A stretch of 64,000 nt of DNA from Lachnospiraceae bacterium. GTDB taxonomy: Bacteria > Bacillota > Clostridia > Lachnospirales > Lachnospiraceae. Both the position numbers and the translations under genes were made by a program. Below are positions 10,559 to 20,232 of this stretch, one piece after another. Within the stretch, counting starts at the first letter, position 1. The number at the start of each line of letters is the position of its first letter. The notes under the pieces were generated by a model. It was not told the origin of the DNA and did no database searches. It saw only the letters and a program-made list of their open reading frames with translations. Where the stretch lies: assembly GCA_029062895.1 (NCBI GenBank), contig JAIDPF010000069.1:1-64000 (forward strand), in the 5' to 3' direction.

Positions 10559-12136
10559 CTAATTATCCTGCACCTCAATATTTGATATCTTGATCACCAG
10601 AACTTCTCCTACAAAAGCGATAGATCCCTCATTCGGATACGTCGGCATCCTTACCACCTCTGGATCCTCCCATGATACCCTCGTATAGTTGATGGGTACA
10701 GCCAGTTCATATTTGATAAACGCTTCCTCTGTCCCGGTATATGTCAGCGGTGTCTTTGTCATACCATATGGCAAGAGGTCTTCCAGCCCCTCCATCTCCT
10801 GTAGATAAGGCGAACTCCCAAAAGGACCACAGAATGCCACCGGCGTTATACCCGGTTCGTAACCCTCTACCTCTTCCATATCCATAATGATCCTTGTCAT
10901 AAATGACGTGATTGCCCGGTCCTGCAGTTCCCTTTTCAGATATACCTGATTGGCATAGACCACATTGGTCCATATCATGCACAACACAGACAGCCAGACT
11001 GCCGCTTTCACCCATACGCCACTTTTCTCCTCCGCCAGCCCGATGACAAATACATACAGCAATACAAGGGCATACAACGTCAGAATATGATCATTTCCTT
11101 TCGATATGATGCATACAAAATTCATAGCTGCCGGCAGAACCAGAAGCAGAAGCGCCTGAAGCAGATACTGCCAGATCTTCCTTCCTTTTTTCAGATTTTT
11201 TTTGACCATCATAAAGATCAGACCTGCCACTACAATGATATTGGCTCCGCACAATAAATATTTCCAGACAATACTCAAAGAACGTCCTCTAAATATCATA
11301 GTCACAAATGTGTCCGGATGCGTTAGGTAATAAAAGACCTTCTGGTAAGCAAGTCCGATCGTTGAGAACAAAGATGTCTCCGTATAGTCGCCCAGAGCCG
11401 CCAGTCCATTATAGGAGTCCGCGACCCAGATGCCGAAAATTCGCCGGATCACCTGCCACATCAGATAATATAGAAGTGCTGCTGCCAGAAGCGCAGCGCA
11501 ATAGTAAATAGTTTTCTTAATAAAATACTTGATCTCCGAACTTTTCTGCACTTCCCGAATCAATAGAAAAATCACAAGCACGATAGATACGGAGATATAT
11601 GCCTGATAGATCCCCATCGCCACTGCCAGCGTGACCGCCCCCAGACACAGAAATCTCCATGTCCCCTTCTTACACAGCCAAACTCCTGCAACTGCCAAAA
11701 ACAGCGACAGCATGAAAAAATCCACCCATGGAAGAAAGGAGGCATTGAGCGCCGTCAGCACGGCATTACATGCCATAACACCGGAAATCATATTGATAGA
11801 GATCAGTTTCCTGATCTCCAGCAGGTCAACCACCAGATAAACGCTAAACGACAGCCAGAGTACCGCGCAGAAAGAAATCAACCAAGGATTACACAATCCT
11901 CCCCGCAAGAAGAGCAGGATCGGCTGTAGAACCCTTCCCAGCGCAATCTGCCATGCACTGTCGTCCTGATAGATCTGCAGCAGGGCATCATGGGCAAACA
12001 TATTATTGGAAAAACGGTATCCATGGGCAAACAAATACCAGAACACAACGGAACAAAACACGCACAAATATCTCTGCGTCGGTTTTTCATATGTTTTTTC
12101 TGCCAGTCGTATCATTGTATTCTTACTCCATTTCAT
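10559..12136 (-). CDS. glucosyltransferase domain (GtrII-like) integral membrane protein
   Basis: Multi-TM, RFSNNMFAHDALLQIYQDDSAWQIALGRVLQPI. Confidence 0.7.
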   Translation of the reverse strand: MKWSKNTMIRLAEKTYEKPTQRYLCVFCSVVFWYLFAHGYRFSNNMFAHDALLQIYQDDSAWQIALGRVLQPILLFLRGGLCNPWLISFCAVLWLSFSVYLVVDLLEIRKLISINMISGVMACNAVLTALNASFLPWVDFFMLSLFLAVAGVWLCKKGTWRFLCLGAVTLAVAMGIYQAYISVSIVLVIFLLIREVQKSSEIKYFIKKTIYYCAALLAAALLYYLMWQVIRRIFGIWVADSYNGLAALGDYTETSLFSTIGLAYQKVFYYLTHPDTFVTMIFRGRSLSIVWKYLLCGANIIVVAGLIFMMVKKNLKKGRKIWQYLLQALLLLVLPAAMNFVCIISKGNDHILTLYALVLLYVFVIGLAEEKSGVWVKAAVWLSVLCMIWTNVVYANQVYLKRELQDRAITSFMTRIIMDMEEVEGYEPGITPVAFCGPFGSSPYLQEMEGLEDLLPYGMTKTPLTYTGTEEAFIKYELAVPINYTRVSWEDPEVVRMPTYPNEGSIAFVGEVLVIKISNIEVQDN

Positions 12137-12178
12137 TTCTTTTTATTTCCCATACTGCCTTCGGCAGTTCAATTAAAT

Positions 12179-12419
12179 ATGAATTAGGATATCAAAAAAC
12201 CTAATTAATAAATGTTGCTTGTCAAATTGTGCAAAAGATGTTTGTGCAAGCGACTTTTGCGCCATGAAAATGAGACTCAAAAATCGTGGAAGCCTTTGCT
12301 GAACACGATTTTCGCTTTAAGAGGCTCATTTTCATGTTTGGCGCAAGGAGTGCGCACAAATTCTTTTGCGCAATTTGACATTTACAGTTTTCAGTTAGGT
12401 TTTTTGACACCCTAATCAT
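12179..12419. repeat. ~240-bp imperfect palindrome (element A3)
   Basis: Left arm ATGAATTAGGATATCAAAAAACCTAA...GTCAAATTGTGCAAAAGA...ATGAAAATGAGACTC matches the reverse complement of the right arm ATGATTAGGGTGTCAAAAAACCTAAC...GTCAAATTGCGCAAAAGA...ATGAAAATGAGCCTC. Confidence 0.9.
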
Positions 12420-12457
12420 AAATTTGAATACCGCAAACCTACTCTTGCTGTGAGTAA

Positions 12458-12766
12458 TTACCGCACCACTAATTCCAGTAAAAATACCACCACACAGGCA
12501 GCTACTGACACCTTAAACAATCCCTGCCCTTTATATGCCATGACCAATGCCGTAACAAACCCTGCAATTCCCGTCCATTGATTGCCGGTTGCGGATATGA
12601 TCGCCGGAAATGTCATCACTGCCAGCGTCACATAGGGTACATAATATAAAAATGACCTTACTGTTTTATTTTTGATCTCTTTTCTGATTAAAGTCAGCGG
12701 TAGCATACGGATCAGGTAAGTTACCACAGCCATAATCAGCAGATATATCCAGATATTATGATTCAT
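12458..12766 (-). CDS. azlD: AzlD family branched-chain amino acid transport protein
   Basis: VVTYLIRMLPLTLIRKEIKNKTVRSFLYYVPYVTLAVMTFPAI; paired with AzlC. Confidence 0.9.
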   Translation of the reverse strand: MNHNIWIYLLIMAVVTYLIRMLPLTLIRKEIKNKTVRSFLYYVPYVTLAVMTFPAIISATGNQWTGIAGFVTALVMAYKGQGLFKVSVAACVVVFLLELVVR

Positions 12767-12824
12767 TTCTGATTTATTATCTCCTGTTTCCTTGCTTTAT
12801 TTCATGCACTTTATTTTCTTTACC

Positions 12825-13577
12825 CTAATTTTCCGCCGTCTGTAATTCTTCGTCTTCTGGCAGATCTTTTGGAAATAAGATCGCGGCGGTCAGCGAGATC
12901 GCCACCGTCAATACAATAATTCTTGTTCCGGCAGAGATCTCCTTCACATAAGGCATCACTGTAAACGCCAAGCTTCCTATCATAGCGGCAACCACCGCCA
13001 ACGCCACATGCTTATCCTGTTTTGCCGGCGGAATGAAGATTGCCACAAACATTCCATACAAAGCAATACTCAATGCATTGACGATCCGCTGCGGAAGGAT
13101 ATTTCCCATAACCACGCCCAGACATGTCCCAATCGTCCAGCCGGGAATTGCAAGCGCCATGGCGCCGTAAGAATAAAGCGGGTCCAATTTCCCTGAAACG
13201 CCGATTGAGATTCCGAAAATCTCATCCGTCACGCCAAATGCCACCAGAAACCGATGAAAAAACGGCATCCCGGGGTCCAATTTCTGGGACAACGCACAGG
13301 ACATCAGCATATAGCGGATATTGATCACCAGCTGAGATATCGCCATCTCCAGATAGGGGGCATTGGCTGCGATCAATGTCAATGCCGCTGCTTCACCTGC
13401 CGATGTCAGATTCGTCAGCGACATCGCTGTTGCCGCAATAGCGGAAACACCGATCTGCTTCGCCTGTATTCCCAACGAAAAGGATACCGCAAAATATCCA
13501 AGCGCAATCGGCACGCCGTCTCTCATACCATTCTTAAATACTTTCCAATGTATAGCCGCCTTCTCTTTCATAATCAT
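12825..13577 (-). CDS. azlC: AzlC family branched-chain amino acid permease
   Basis: GVPIALGYFAVSFSLGI...INIRYMLMSCALSQKLDP...FGVTDEIFGIS. Confidence 0.93.
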   Translation of the reverse strand: MIMKEKAAIHWKVFKNGMRDGVPIALGYFAVSFSLGIQAKQIGVSAIAATAMSLTNLTSAGEAAALTLIAANAPYLEMAISQLVINIRYMLMSCALSQKLDPGMPFFHRFLVAFGVTDEIFGISIGVSGKLDPLYSYGAMALAIPGWTIGTCLGVVMGNILPQRIVNALSIALYGMFVAIFIPPAKQDKHVALAVVAAMIGSLAFTVMPYVKEISAGTRIIVLTVAISLTAAILFPKDLPEDEELQTAEN

Positions 13578-13828
13578 GCTCTCTATATTTTTCTCATTTT
13601 CCTGTCTTTTTTCATGCTACCAACGTGGACAGCAGTCATATTCTATCATATTTTTTTATTATTTTACAATATATGATTGACATTATATTGAATACCTGTA
13701 TAATAAAAACAGCAAATAAAACAATCTCTAAACTTTAAGTATATTTTTACTGCGACTTTTTTCAAGCCGTCTGCCCAAAAATATGCTATTTAATAAATAT
13801 ACTATTTTTAGGAAGGTGTACTTATAAA

Positions 13829-14380
13829 ATGTATAATGATTTAAAGCTGGGGCAACGTTTGAAAGATCTCCGCAATGAACACAGTCTTACACAGCAGGAA
13901 CTCGCCGACCGCACTGAACTAACCAAGGGTTACATATCACAATTGGAACGCGACCTGACGGTTCCATCAGTTCCGACACTGTTAGACATCCTGCAATGTC
14001 TGGGCTGTACCCCCGGAGAATTTTTCAGCGATACGAAAAAACCACCCGTGGTCTATCATCAGGACGACTATTTTGAAAAAATCGACGAGGAAAACCAAAA
14101 TACGATCCAATGGCTTGTCGCCGATGCCCAGAAAAACATGATGGAACCTTTGTTGATCCGGCTTGCTCCCGGCGGAAACACGGTTTCCGATAAAGCGCAT
14201 ACCGGTGAAGAATTTGGTTATGTCCTAAAGGGACAGATCCGGCTGGTGCTGAATGAAACCAGCTATCTGATTAAAACAGGAGAATCTTTTTATTACTCCT
14301 GTTCCCAAAAACATCAGATATTTAACGCGGGCAATACTATCGCTGCCTTTTTATGGATCAGCACCCCGCCCAGCTTTTAA
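13829..14380 (+). CDS. XRE-family HTH regulator with C-terminal cupin (PuuR-like)
   Basis: LGQRLKDLRNEHSLTQQELADRTELTKGYISQLERDLTVPSVPTL plus cupin HTGEEFGYVLKGQI; upstream of polyamine ABC genes. Confidence 0.92.
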   Translation: MYNDLKLGQRLKDLRNEHSLTQQELADRTELTKGYISQLERDLTVPSVPTLLDILQCLGCTPGEFFSDTKKPPVVYHQDDYFEKIDEENQNTIQWLVADAQKNMMEPLLIRLAPGGNTVSDKAHTGEEFGYVLKGQIRLVLNETSYLIKTGESFYYSCSQKHQIFNAGNTIAAFLWISTPPSF

Positions 14381-14473
14381 AGCGGTTACTATCAGCGCAT
14401 AATTAATTACATTTATAAATTATATAAGCACATAATTTTCACGCAAACGCACTTATTTTATGAGGTACATAAC

Positions 14474-15544
14474 ATGCAGGAAAACATATTATCCTTAAAC
14501 AATATTACAAAATCATTTGATGGAGAACTGGTTCTGGAGGATCTTTCTCTGGAAATCAAGCGCAATGAATTTGTCACGCTCCTTGGTCCATCCGGCTGCG
14601 GAAAAACAACTACGCTTCGGATTATTGCAGGCTTTGTCATGCCCGATCAGGGCAGCGTTTTAATGGAGGGGGAAGATATCACTACGCTTCCTACGGAAAA
14701 ACGCTGTATCAATACAGTCTTCCAGAAATATGCTTTGTTTCCACACATGACCGTTGCGGAAAATATTGCTTTTGGTCTAAAAATCAAAAAAAAGGATGAC
14801 GATTATATCAACAAAAAAATCAAGTATGCTCTGGAACTTGTTAATCTTACTGGCTTTGAAAAAAGAAAGCCGCGTTCTTTAAGCGGCGGACAGCAGCAAA
14901 GAATCGCCATTGCACGGGCAATCGTCAATGAACCGCAGATTCTTTTATTAGACGAACCCCTTGGCGCGCTTGACCTAAAGCTCCGGCAGGATATGCAGAA
15001 GGAATTGATCCGGCTGAAAAAAGAACTTGGCATTACCTTTATCTATGTTACCCATGATCAGGAGGAAGCCCTGACAATGTCCGATAAGATCGTCGTTATG
15101 AATCAGGGATATATCCAGCAGATCGGCACACCGGAAGATATCTACAATGAGCCGCAGAATGCTTTTGTTGCGGATTTTATCGGTTCCGCCAACCTGCTTG
15201 CCGGAACGATGATCCAAGATGAACTGGTCAGCATCAATGACGTCCGCTTTGACTGTGTGGATAAAGGCTTTGGCAACAATAAACCCGTAGATGTGGTGAT
15301 CCGTCCCGAGGATGTGGAAATACGGGAAAAGGGTCAGGGGATTTTCCCAGCCGTTGTCACCTCTGTTTTATTTAAGGGCGTCCACTATGAAATTTTTGCA
15401 AAGGGAATCGGCATTGACTGGATGATCCACACCACCGCCTATCATGAAGTCGGCGCGGAGATCGATCTGTATGTGAAACCGTTTAATATCCAAATCATGA
15501 ATAAACCGGAGTCGGAGGATGAGGCTGTCATCCAGAAGGAATAA
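14474..15544 (+). CDS. potA: spermidine/putrescine ABC transporter ATP-binding protein
   Basis: Walker [28 protein letters not shown] region; operon context. Confidence 0.95.
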   Translation: MQENILSLNNITKSFDGELVLEDLSLEIKRNEFVTLLGPSGCGKTTTLRIIAGFVMPDQGSVLMEGEDITTLPTEKRCINTVFQKYALFPHMTVAENIAFGLKIKKKDDDYINKKIKYALELVNLTGFEKRKPRSLSGGQQQRIAIARAIVNEPQILLLDEPLGALDLKLRQDMQKELIRLKKELGITFIYVTHDQEEALTMSDKIVVMNQGYIQQIGTPEDIYNEPQNAFVADFIGSANLLAGTMIQDELVSINDVRFDCVDKGFGNNKPVDVVIRPEDVEIREKGQGIFPAVVTSVLFKGVHYEIFAKGIGIDWMIHTTAYHEVGAEIDLYVKPFNIQIMNKPESEDEAVIQKE

Positions 15545-15591
15545 ACATAAGAAGTATAAAACCATTACATAAAGGAAAGGCATATCACCGT

Positions 15592-16407
15592 ATGAAACGT
15601 AAATATATCGCCGCCCCATATATCATTTGGATGAGCGCATTTATCGTACTTCCTCTTTTATTTGTGGCTTACTACGCGTTTACCGATAAAGCAGGGGGAT
15701 TTACTCTGGGAAATATAACCGCTATATTGGATTCACTGCATATCAAGGCAACACTACTGTCTCTGGAACTGTCGCTGGCATGTACTGCTCTCTGTCTGCT
15801 TGTATCATTCCCGCTGGCATTGGTGCTGCGCCGCCTGAATATGAATAATAAAGGGATCATTATTCTGATCATGATCTTACCCATGTGGATGAATTCCATC
15901 CTGAGAATCCTTGCGCTTCAGATGATTTTAAGCAAAAATGGAATTTTAAATATGATACTGTCATGGTTCGGAATCGCACCGCTTTCCATCATCAACACGC
16001 CCACTGCGATTGTCTTCGGTATGGTCTATGATTTTCTGCCTTATATGATCCTGCCGATCTACAATGCAGTCATGGATATTGATGATGATTTGATTGACGC
16101 CGCTAAAGATCTGGGTGCTTCCTATCCCTCTGTCGTGTGGCGCGTCATCCTGCCTTTGTCGAAGCCCGGTATCATCAGCGGGATTACAATGGTATTTATC
16201 CCCTGCCTGACCTCCTTCGTTATCCCTGACATCTTAGGCGGCGGCAAGATCCAGCTGCTCGGCAATGTTATTGAGCAGGAATTTATTACCAGCATGAACT
16301 GGCATCTGGGTTCGGGATTATCCTTTGCGTTGATGATCTTTGTGGTCATCGGGCTTGCATTTTCGCAAAAACAAGAGAAAAAAGACCGCGAATCACTGGT
16401 TTGGTAA
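15592..16407 (+). CDS. potB: spermidine/putrescine ABC transporter permease
   Basis: Binding-protein-dependent permease motif DAAKDLGASYPSVVWRVILPLSKPGI; operon. Confidence 0.93.
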   Translation: MKRKYIAAPYIIWMSAFIVLPLLFVAYYAFTDKAGGFTLGNITAILDSLHIKATLLSLELSLACTALCLLVSFPLALVLRRLNMNNKGIIILIMILPMWMNSILRILALQMILSKNGILNMILSWFGIAPLSIINTPTAIVFGMVYDFLPYMILPIYNAVMDIDDDLIDAAKDLGASYPSVVWRVILPLSKPGIISGITMVFIPCLTSFVIPDILGGGKIQLLGNVIEQEFITSMNWHLGSGLSFALMIFVVIGLAFSQKQEKKDRESLVW

Positions 16408-16499
16408 GTGTGAGAAGAACTTCTAATCGCTTGCAGCAAAGGCTGCTTCGCGAAGAAGTTTTAAGTCTCACACCGAAAAACGCAAAGGAAGCGTTTTTC
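16408..16499. repeat. palindromic repeat element A2 in the potB-potC gap, with a terminator-like stem GAAAAACGC/GCGTTTTTC
   Basis: GTGTGAGA (16408-16415)/TCTCACAC (16466-16473), core GCAGCAAAGGCTGC, homologous to reverse complement of 1764-1888. Confidence 0.85.
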
Positions 16500-16526
16500 A
16501 TTCCTATTTGAACCGCCAAAGGCGGC

Positions 16527-17339
16527 ATGGAGGTTAGTGTGAAAAATTTTATCTGTAAATTTTATCTGACAATCATCATGATATTTTTATATGCACCGAT
16601 TTTGGTATTGGTGATACTGTCTTTTAACAGTTCTAAGTCGCGAGTCGTATGGGGCGGATTTACCTTAGACTGGTATCGTGATATTTTTCGTACTTCGGTG
16701 GTCAGCTCCGCGCTGCAGAATACCATTGTTCTTGCACTGGGATCTGCCTTTGTTGCAACAATCATCGCGCTTCTTGCCTGTATCGGCATTGATGCCATGA
16801 GAAGAAGGGAATACGCCGTTGTCATGGCTGTCACTAATATTCCCATGCTGAATGCTGACATCGTAACCGGTATTGCTATGATGCTTTTACTGATCCGCTT
16901 TATGCCTCTGGGATTTTCCAGTATCATGCTGGCGCATATTACATTTAATATTCCCTATGTCATCTTAAGCATCCTGCCCCGATTCAATCAATTGGACGTC
17001 AGTATCTACGAGGCGGCAAGGGATCTGGGAGCGGGACCGGTATATTCCTTTTTTAAGGTTGTACTGCCGGAACTGATGCCCGGCATTATCTCCGGATTTT
17101 TTATGGCGGTGACAATGTCCATGGATGATTTTGTAATCACTTATTTTACCAAAGGACCTGGAGTCAATACCTTATCCACCATGATCTATTCCCAGATCAG
17201 AAAAGGAATCCAGCCCACGATGTACGCGCTTTCCACGATCATCTTCCTGATCACTGTGCTGGTTCTGATTGTGGCAAATATATTGAGCGCGCCACCCAAA
17301 AAACACGGCATAAGAAAAATGCCGGCCAATCATATTTAA
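16527..17339 (+). CDS. potC: spermidine/putrescine ABC transporter permease (likely GTG start at 16539 preceded by GGAGG)
   Basis: EAARDLGAGPVYSFFKVVLPELMPGI; operon. Confidence 0.93.
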   Translation: MEVSVKNFICKFYLTIIMIFLYAPILVLVILSFNSSKSRVVWGGFTLDWYRDIFRTSVVSSALQNTIVLALGSAFVATIIALLACIGIDAMRRREYAVVMAVTNIPMLNADIVTGIAMMLLLIRFMPLGFSSIMLAHITFNIPYVILSILPRFNQLDVSIYEAARDLGAGPVYSFFKVVLPELMPGIISGFFMAVTMSMDDFVITYFTKGPGVNTLSTMIYSQIRKGIQPTMYALSTIIFLITVLVLIVANILSAPPKKHGIRKMPANHI

Positions 17340-17351
17340 AAGAGAGGAAGC

Positions 17352-18416
17352 ATGATTATGAAAAAAAGAATTCTGGCTGTTCTATGTGCAGCGGCACTTG
17401 CCGCAACATCCCTCATGGGCTGCGGAGGATCAAAGGAACCGACGCAGCAGATTACCGTATTTAATTATGGTATGTATATTGATCCTGCCATTCTGGATCA
17501 GTTCACTGCCGAGACCGGTATTGAGGTATTATACGAAGAGGCCATGACTCCGGAGGAACTCTATTCCAAATATTCTTCCGGCGCCATCCAGTATGATGTC
17601 CTGTGTTCTTCCGAGTACATCATCATGAAACTGATGGAAGAGGGCGAGCTGCAGCCCATGGATTTCACACAATTTCCCAATATCCAGAACATCAGTGATG
17701 ATGTCTGGGAGTTCTGCGCAAGCTTTGATCCCGGCAATCAGTATGCCCTTCCCTATTTCTGGGGCACTGTAGGTCTTTTATATAACAAAAACATGGTTTC
17801 AGAACCACCCACAAGCTGGGATGTATTATTTAACGGGGAATATTCCGGTAATATCATTATGCAGAACAGTATGCGTGACGCATTTATGATTGCCCTGAAA
17901 TATCTTGGGTACTCCTGCAACACAAGTAATCCCGACGAACTTGCTGCGGCAAGGGATCTGCTGATCTCCCAGAAACCCGACGTACAGTCCTATCTTGTGG
18001 ATGAAGCCAGAGATGAAATGATCGCGGAAAACGCAGCGATTGCCGTGGTATATTCAGGAGACGGTCTGCTCGGATGCGAGACAAATGAAAATCTTGCTTA
18101 TGTTGTACCGGAAGACGGCAGCAACCTCTGGATCGACTGCTGGGCGATGACCAAAGACTGTGATAACCCGGAAGCAGTATATCTGTTCCTTGATTATCTC
18201 TGCTGCCAGCCGGACATCGTAGCGCAGAACTTTGAATATGTTTACTATCCGCCTTCCAATGACGCTGTACGGGAACTTTTAGAGGAAGATGTCGTAAACA
18301 ATCCCCTTCTTTTTCCGGATTTCAATACACTGGAAAACTGCGAAGTATATCAATTAATGGATGAGGAGACTACTGCACTGATGGATCAGTACTGGAAGGA
18401 AATCAAAGCTGAATGA
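17352..18416 (+). CDS. potD: spermidine/putrescine ABC transporter substrate-binding protein
   Basis: Lipobox LMGCGG; FNYGMYIDPAILDQF..., PYFWGTVGLLYN. Confidence 0.95.
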   Translation: MIMKKRILAVLCAAALAATSLMGCGGSKEPTQQITVFNYGMYIDPAILDQFTAETGIEVLYEEAMTPEELYSKYSSGAIQYDVLCSSEYIIMKLMEEGELQPMDFTQFPNIQNISDDVWEFCASFDPGNQYALPYFWGTVGLLYNKNMVSEPPTSWDVLFNGEYSGNIIMQNSMRDAFMIALKYLGYSCNTSNPDELAAARDLLISQKPDVQSYLVDEARDEMIAENAAIAVVYSGDGLLGCETNENLAYVVPEDGSNLWIDCWAMTKDCDNPEAVYLFLDYLCCQPDIVAQNFEYVYYPPSNDAVRELLEEDVVNNPLLFPDFNTLENCEVYQLMDEETTALMDQYWKEIKAE

Positions 18417-18465
18417 TTAATAACACTCATATAAGACCTATGTTTACGCAGGAAGCGTATTCCTC

Positions 18466-18924
18466 TCAGCACCCGCCATGCAGATAGATTTCATAGAAAA
18501 AATAAGATAAAGAACCGGCGACTTTACCAAGGGCTACGGCAGCGACAAATACCTCGATCCCTTGGTGAAAGCCGACTCTTCTGGAAAAGATTGGAATACT
18601 GTCTAACATCTCCGCGATGGCAAGCGCCACGCATCCTTCAAACATACCGCCAAACAATCCGTAAATCACGAGAAGAACGATCCCGCACCATCCCGCACCA
18701 TCCGGGAATCTTAAAAATGACGAAAAAACCGTCAAAATTCCGCCAATAATTGTTCCGAGAACTACTGCGTTTTCATATAGAAGAACATGATCCGCAGATT
18801 TTGTCTTCTGCGCAAACCGCGGTATCAAGCCAACGGAAACCAGCACCGTGAGAACACCCGCCGAGACAAGTGTTCCAAAGCTGAATCCGGCAATGATCAG
18901 CAAACATAACAATAATCCTTTCAT
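18466..18924 (-). CDS. spoVAB: stage V sporulation protein AB (SpoVAB)
   Basis: GGMFEGCVALAIAEMLDSIPIFSRRVGF; next to SpoVAA. Confidence 0.88.
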   Translation of the reverse strand: MKGLLLCLLIIAGFSFGTLVSAGVLTVLVSVGLIPRFAQKTKSADHVLLYENAVVLGTIIGGILTVFSSFLRFPDGAGWCGIVLLVIYGLFGGMFEGCVALAIAEMLDSIPIFSRRVGFHQGIEVFVAAVALGKVAGSLSYFFYEIYLHGGC

Positions 18925-18964
18925 ATCACGTTCTCATCCTTCCTCTTTACCCACTTGTGCGATC

Positions 18965-19594
18965 TCATTCCACTTCCATACTTTCCCCTTTGCGTTTCTC
19001 CTCTTCCATAAGGGCCGTATTGATATCATCCTCATACATTTTCATCTCCACCTCGATCGGCGTCGGGTCAACCGTCAGACGCTTACTGCCCAAATGGTTG
19101 AAAAACAATGTGATGCCGACCGCTAGACCGATGGAATAGGAAAATTCCAAAACACCTAGCCCACCGGACGGTTCTCCCATGACCTGTTCATAGATACCGG
19201 AAAACAAGTCCTCAATTCCAATATCATTGTGAAAAGCCATAATCGTAAACCCCGTACCGAAAAAGCTGACCAATGCCACCATGGCAATCTTCAGCTTCTG
19301 TAGAAACGGATTTGCTTTCTTTCCGGCGTCATATTCTACCAGAATATCCATTTCTCCAACATTTTGGACACTGACCGCCGATGACAATTCCGACAGCATC
19401 TGGATGACATTCAACGAACTGATACATTTTCTGTGAGGTCCTTCTTCCTTAAATGTATATACTTTAATACTTCTTGCTTTCGCAAGCATTACATCATCCG
19501 AGCAGTAAACCGTTGCCACATCCTTTAAAAACACATCTTTCTCTTTGATCTTAACACATTTATCCAGTTTTAAATAAATATCTATTGTCTGCAT
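18965..19594 (-). CDS. spoVAA: stage V sporulation protein AA (SpoVAA)
   Basis: IYLKLDKCVKIKEKDVFLKDVATVYC ... FFGTGFTIMAFHNDIGIEDLFSGIYEQVMG. Confidence 0.88.
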   Translation of the reverse strand: MQTIDIYLKLDKCVKIKEKDVFLKDVATVYCSDDVMLAKARSIKVYTFKEEGPHRKCISSLNVIQMLSELSSAVSVQNVGEMDILVEYDAGKKANPFLQKLKIAMVALVSFFGTGFTIMAFHNDIGIEDLFSGIYEQVMGEPSGGLGVLEFSYSIGLAVGITLFFNHLGSKRLTVDPTPIEVEMKMYEDDINTALMEEEKRKGESMEVE

Positions 19595-19599
19595 ATAAA

Positions 19600-19627
19600 A
19601 AGGAGAGCCTTTCTTAAGTCTCTCCTT
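19600..19627 (-). terminator. hairpin AAGGAGAG/CTCTCCTT followed by T run, abutting the spoVAA start
   Basis: 8-bp perfect stem; on the minus strand followed by TTTTTAT. Confidence 0.65.
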
Positions 19628-19697
19628 AGTTTTATTTGTTTTAACTTATTTTATACATAGGAAACATTGTACAAAATATTTTTCCAGTCAGCTTCGC

Positions 19698-20138
19698 CTA
19701 GAATACATCTACTCTGGTCATCGAAGAAAATTCCGATCCCTTCCAGAGGATATTCATCTGTACATGACTGAGGGCATTGATCTCTATCTCCCAATGACGT
19801 TCATCGCCTCTTACCTCATCCAGTACGATGGTATAAATATCCTTTCCTGTCTGTTCGCTGACTTCTGTTCTTAAATAATAAGTATAATTGATTTGGTTTC
19901 TGACTTCACCGCTTCCGGTAAATTTTTCATAACTGGAGGCGGTTCCATCTGCCCGAAAAGAATAATAGGTAACCGGTGATCCCGGCAGTTTCCATTCTCC
20001 CACAATATTCGTCTGATTAATCTCAACAGGTCTGAACATACTAAATAAATAATAACCGCCCGCAATCAAAAACAACAAAAATACGATTGCAATAATCTTA
20101 TTCGCAAGTCCATTATCATCTTTTTTCTTCTTGACCAT
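19698..20138 (-). CDS. hypothetical membrane-anchored protein
   Basis: N-terminal TM, IVGEWKLPGSPVTYYSFRADGTASSYE lipocalin-like pattern. Confidence 0.65.
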   Translation of the reverse strand: MVKKKKDDNGLANKIIAIVFLLFLIAGGYYLFSMFRPVEINQTNIVGEWKLPGSPVTYYSFRADGTASSYEKFTGSGEVRNQINYTYYLRTEVSEQTGKDIYTIVLDEVRGDERHWEIEINALSHVQMNILWKGSEFSSMTRVDVF

Positions 20139-20232
20139 GGCCCATCGCTCCTTTCTTAATAATATATTATATTCTTATTCCATCTGATGATCTATTATTA
20201 TTTGTATCATATTTTTTCGAGAATTGCAATGC

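Noticed and set aside
12212-12419. Paired sense/antisense ORFs (67 and 65 aa) within the 240-bp palindrome
   Set aside because: They mirror each other because of the inverted repeat; not independent coding evidence.
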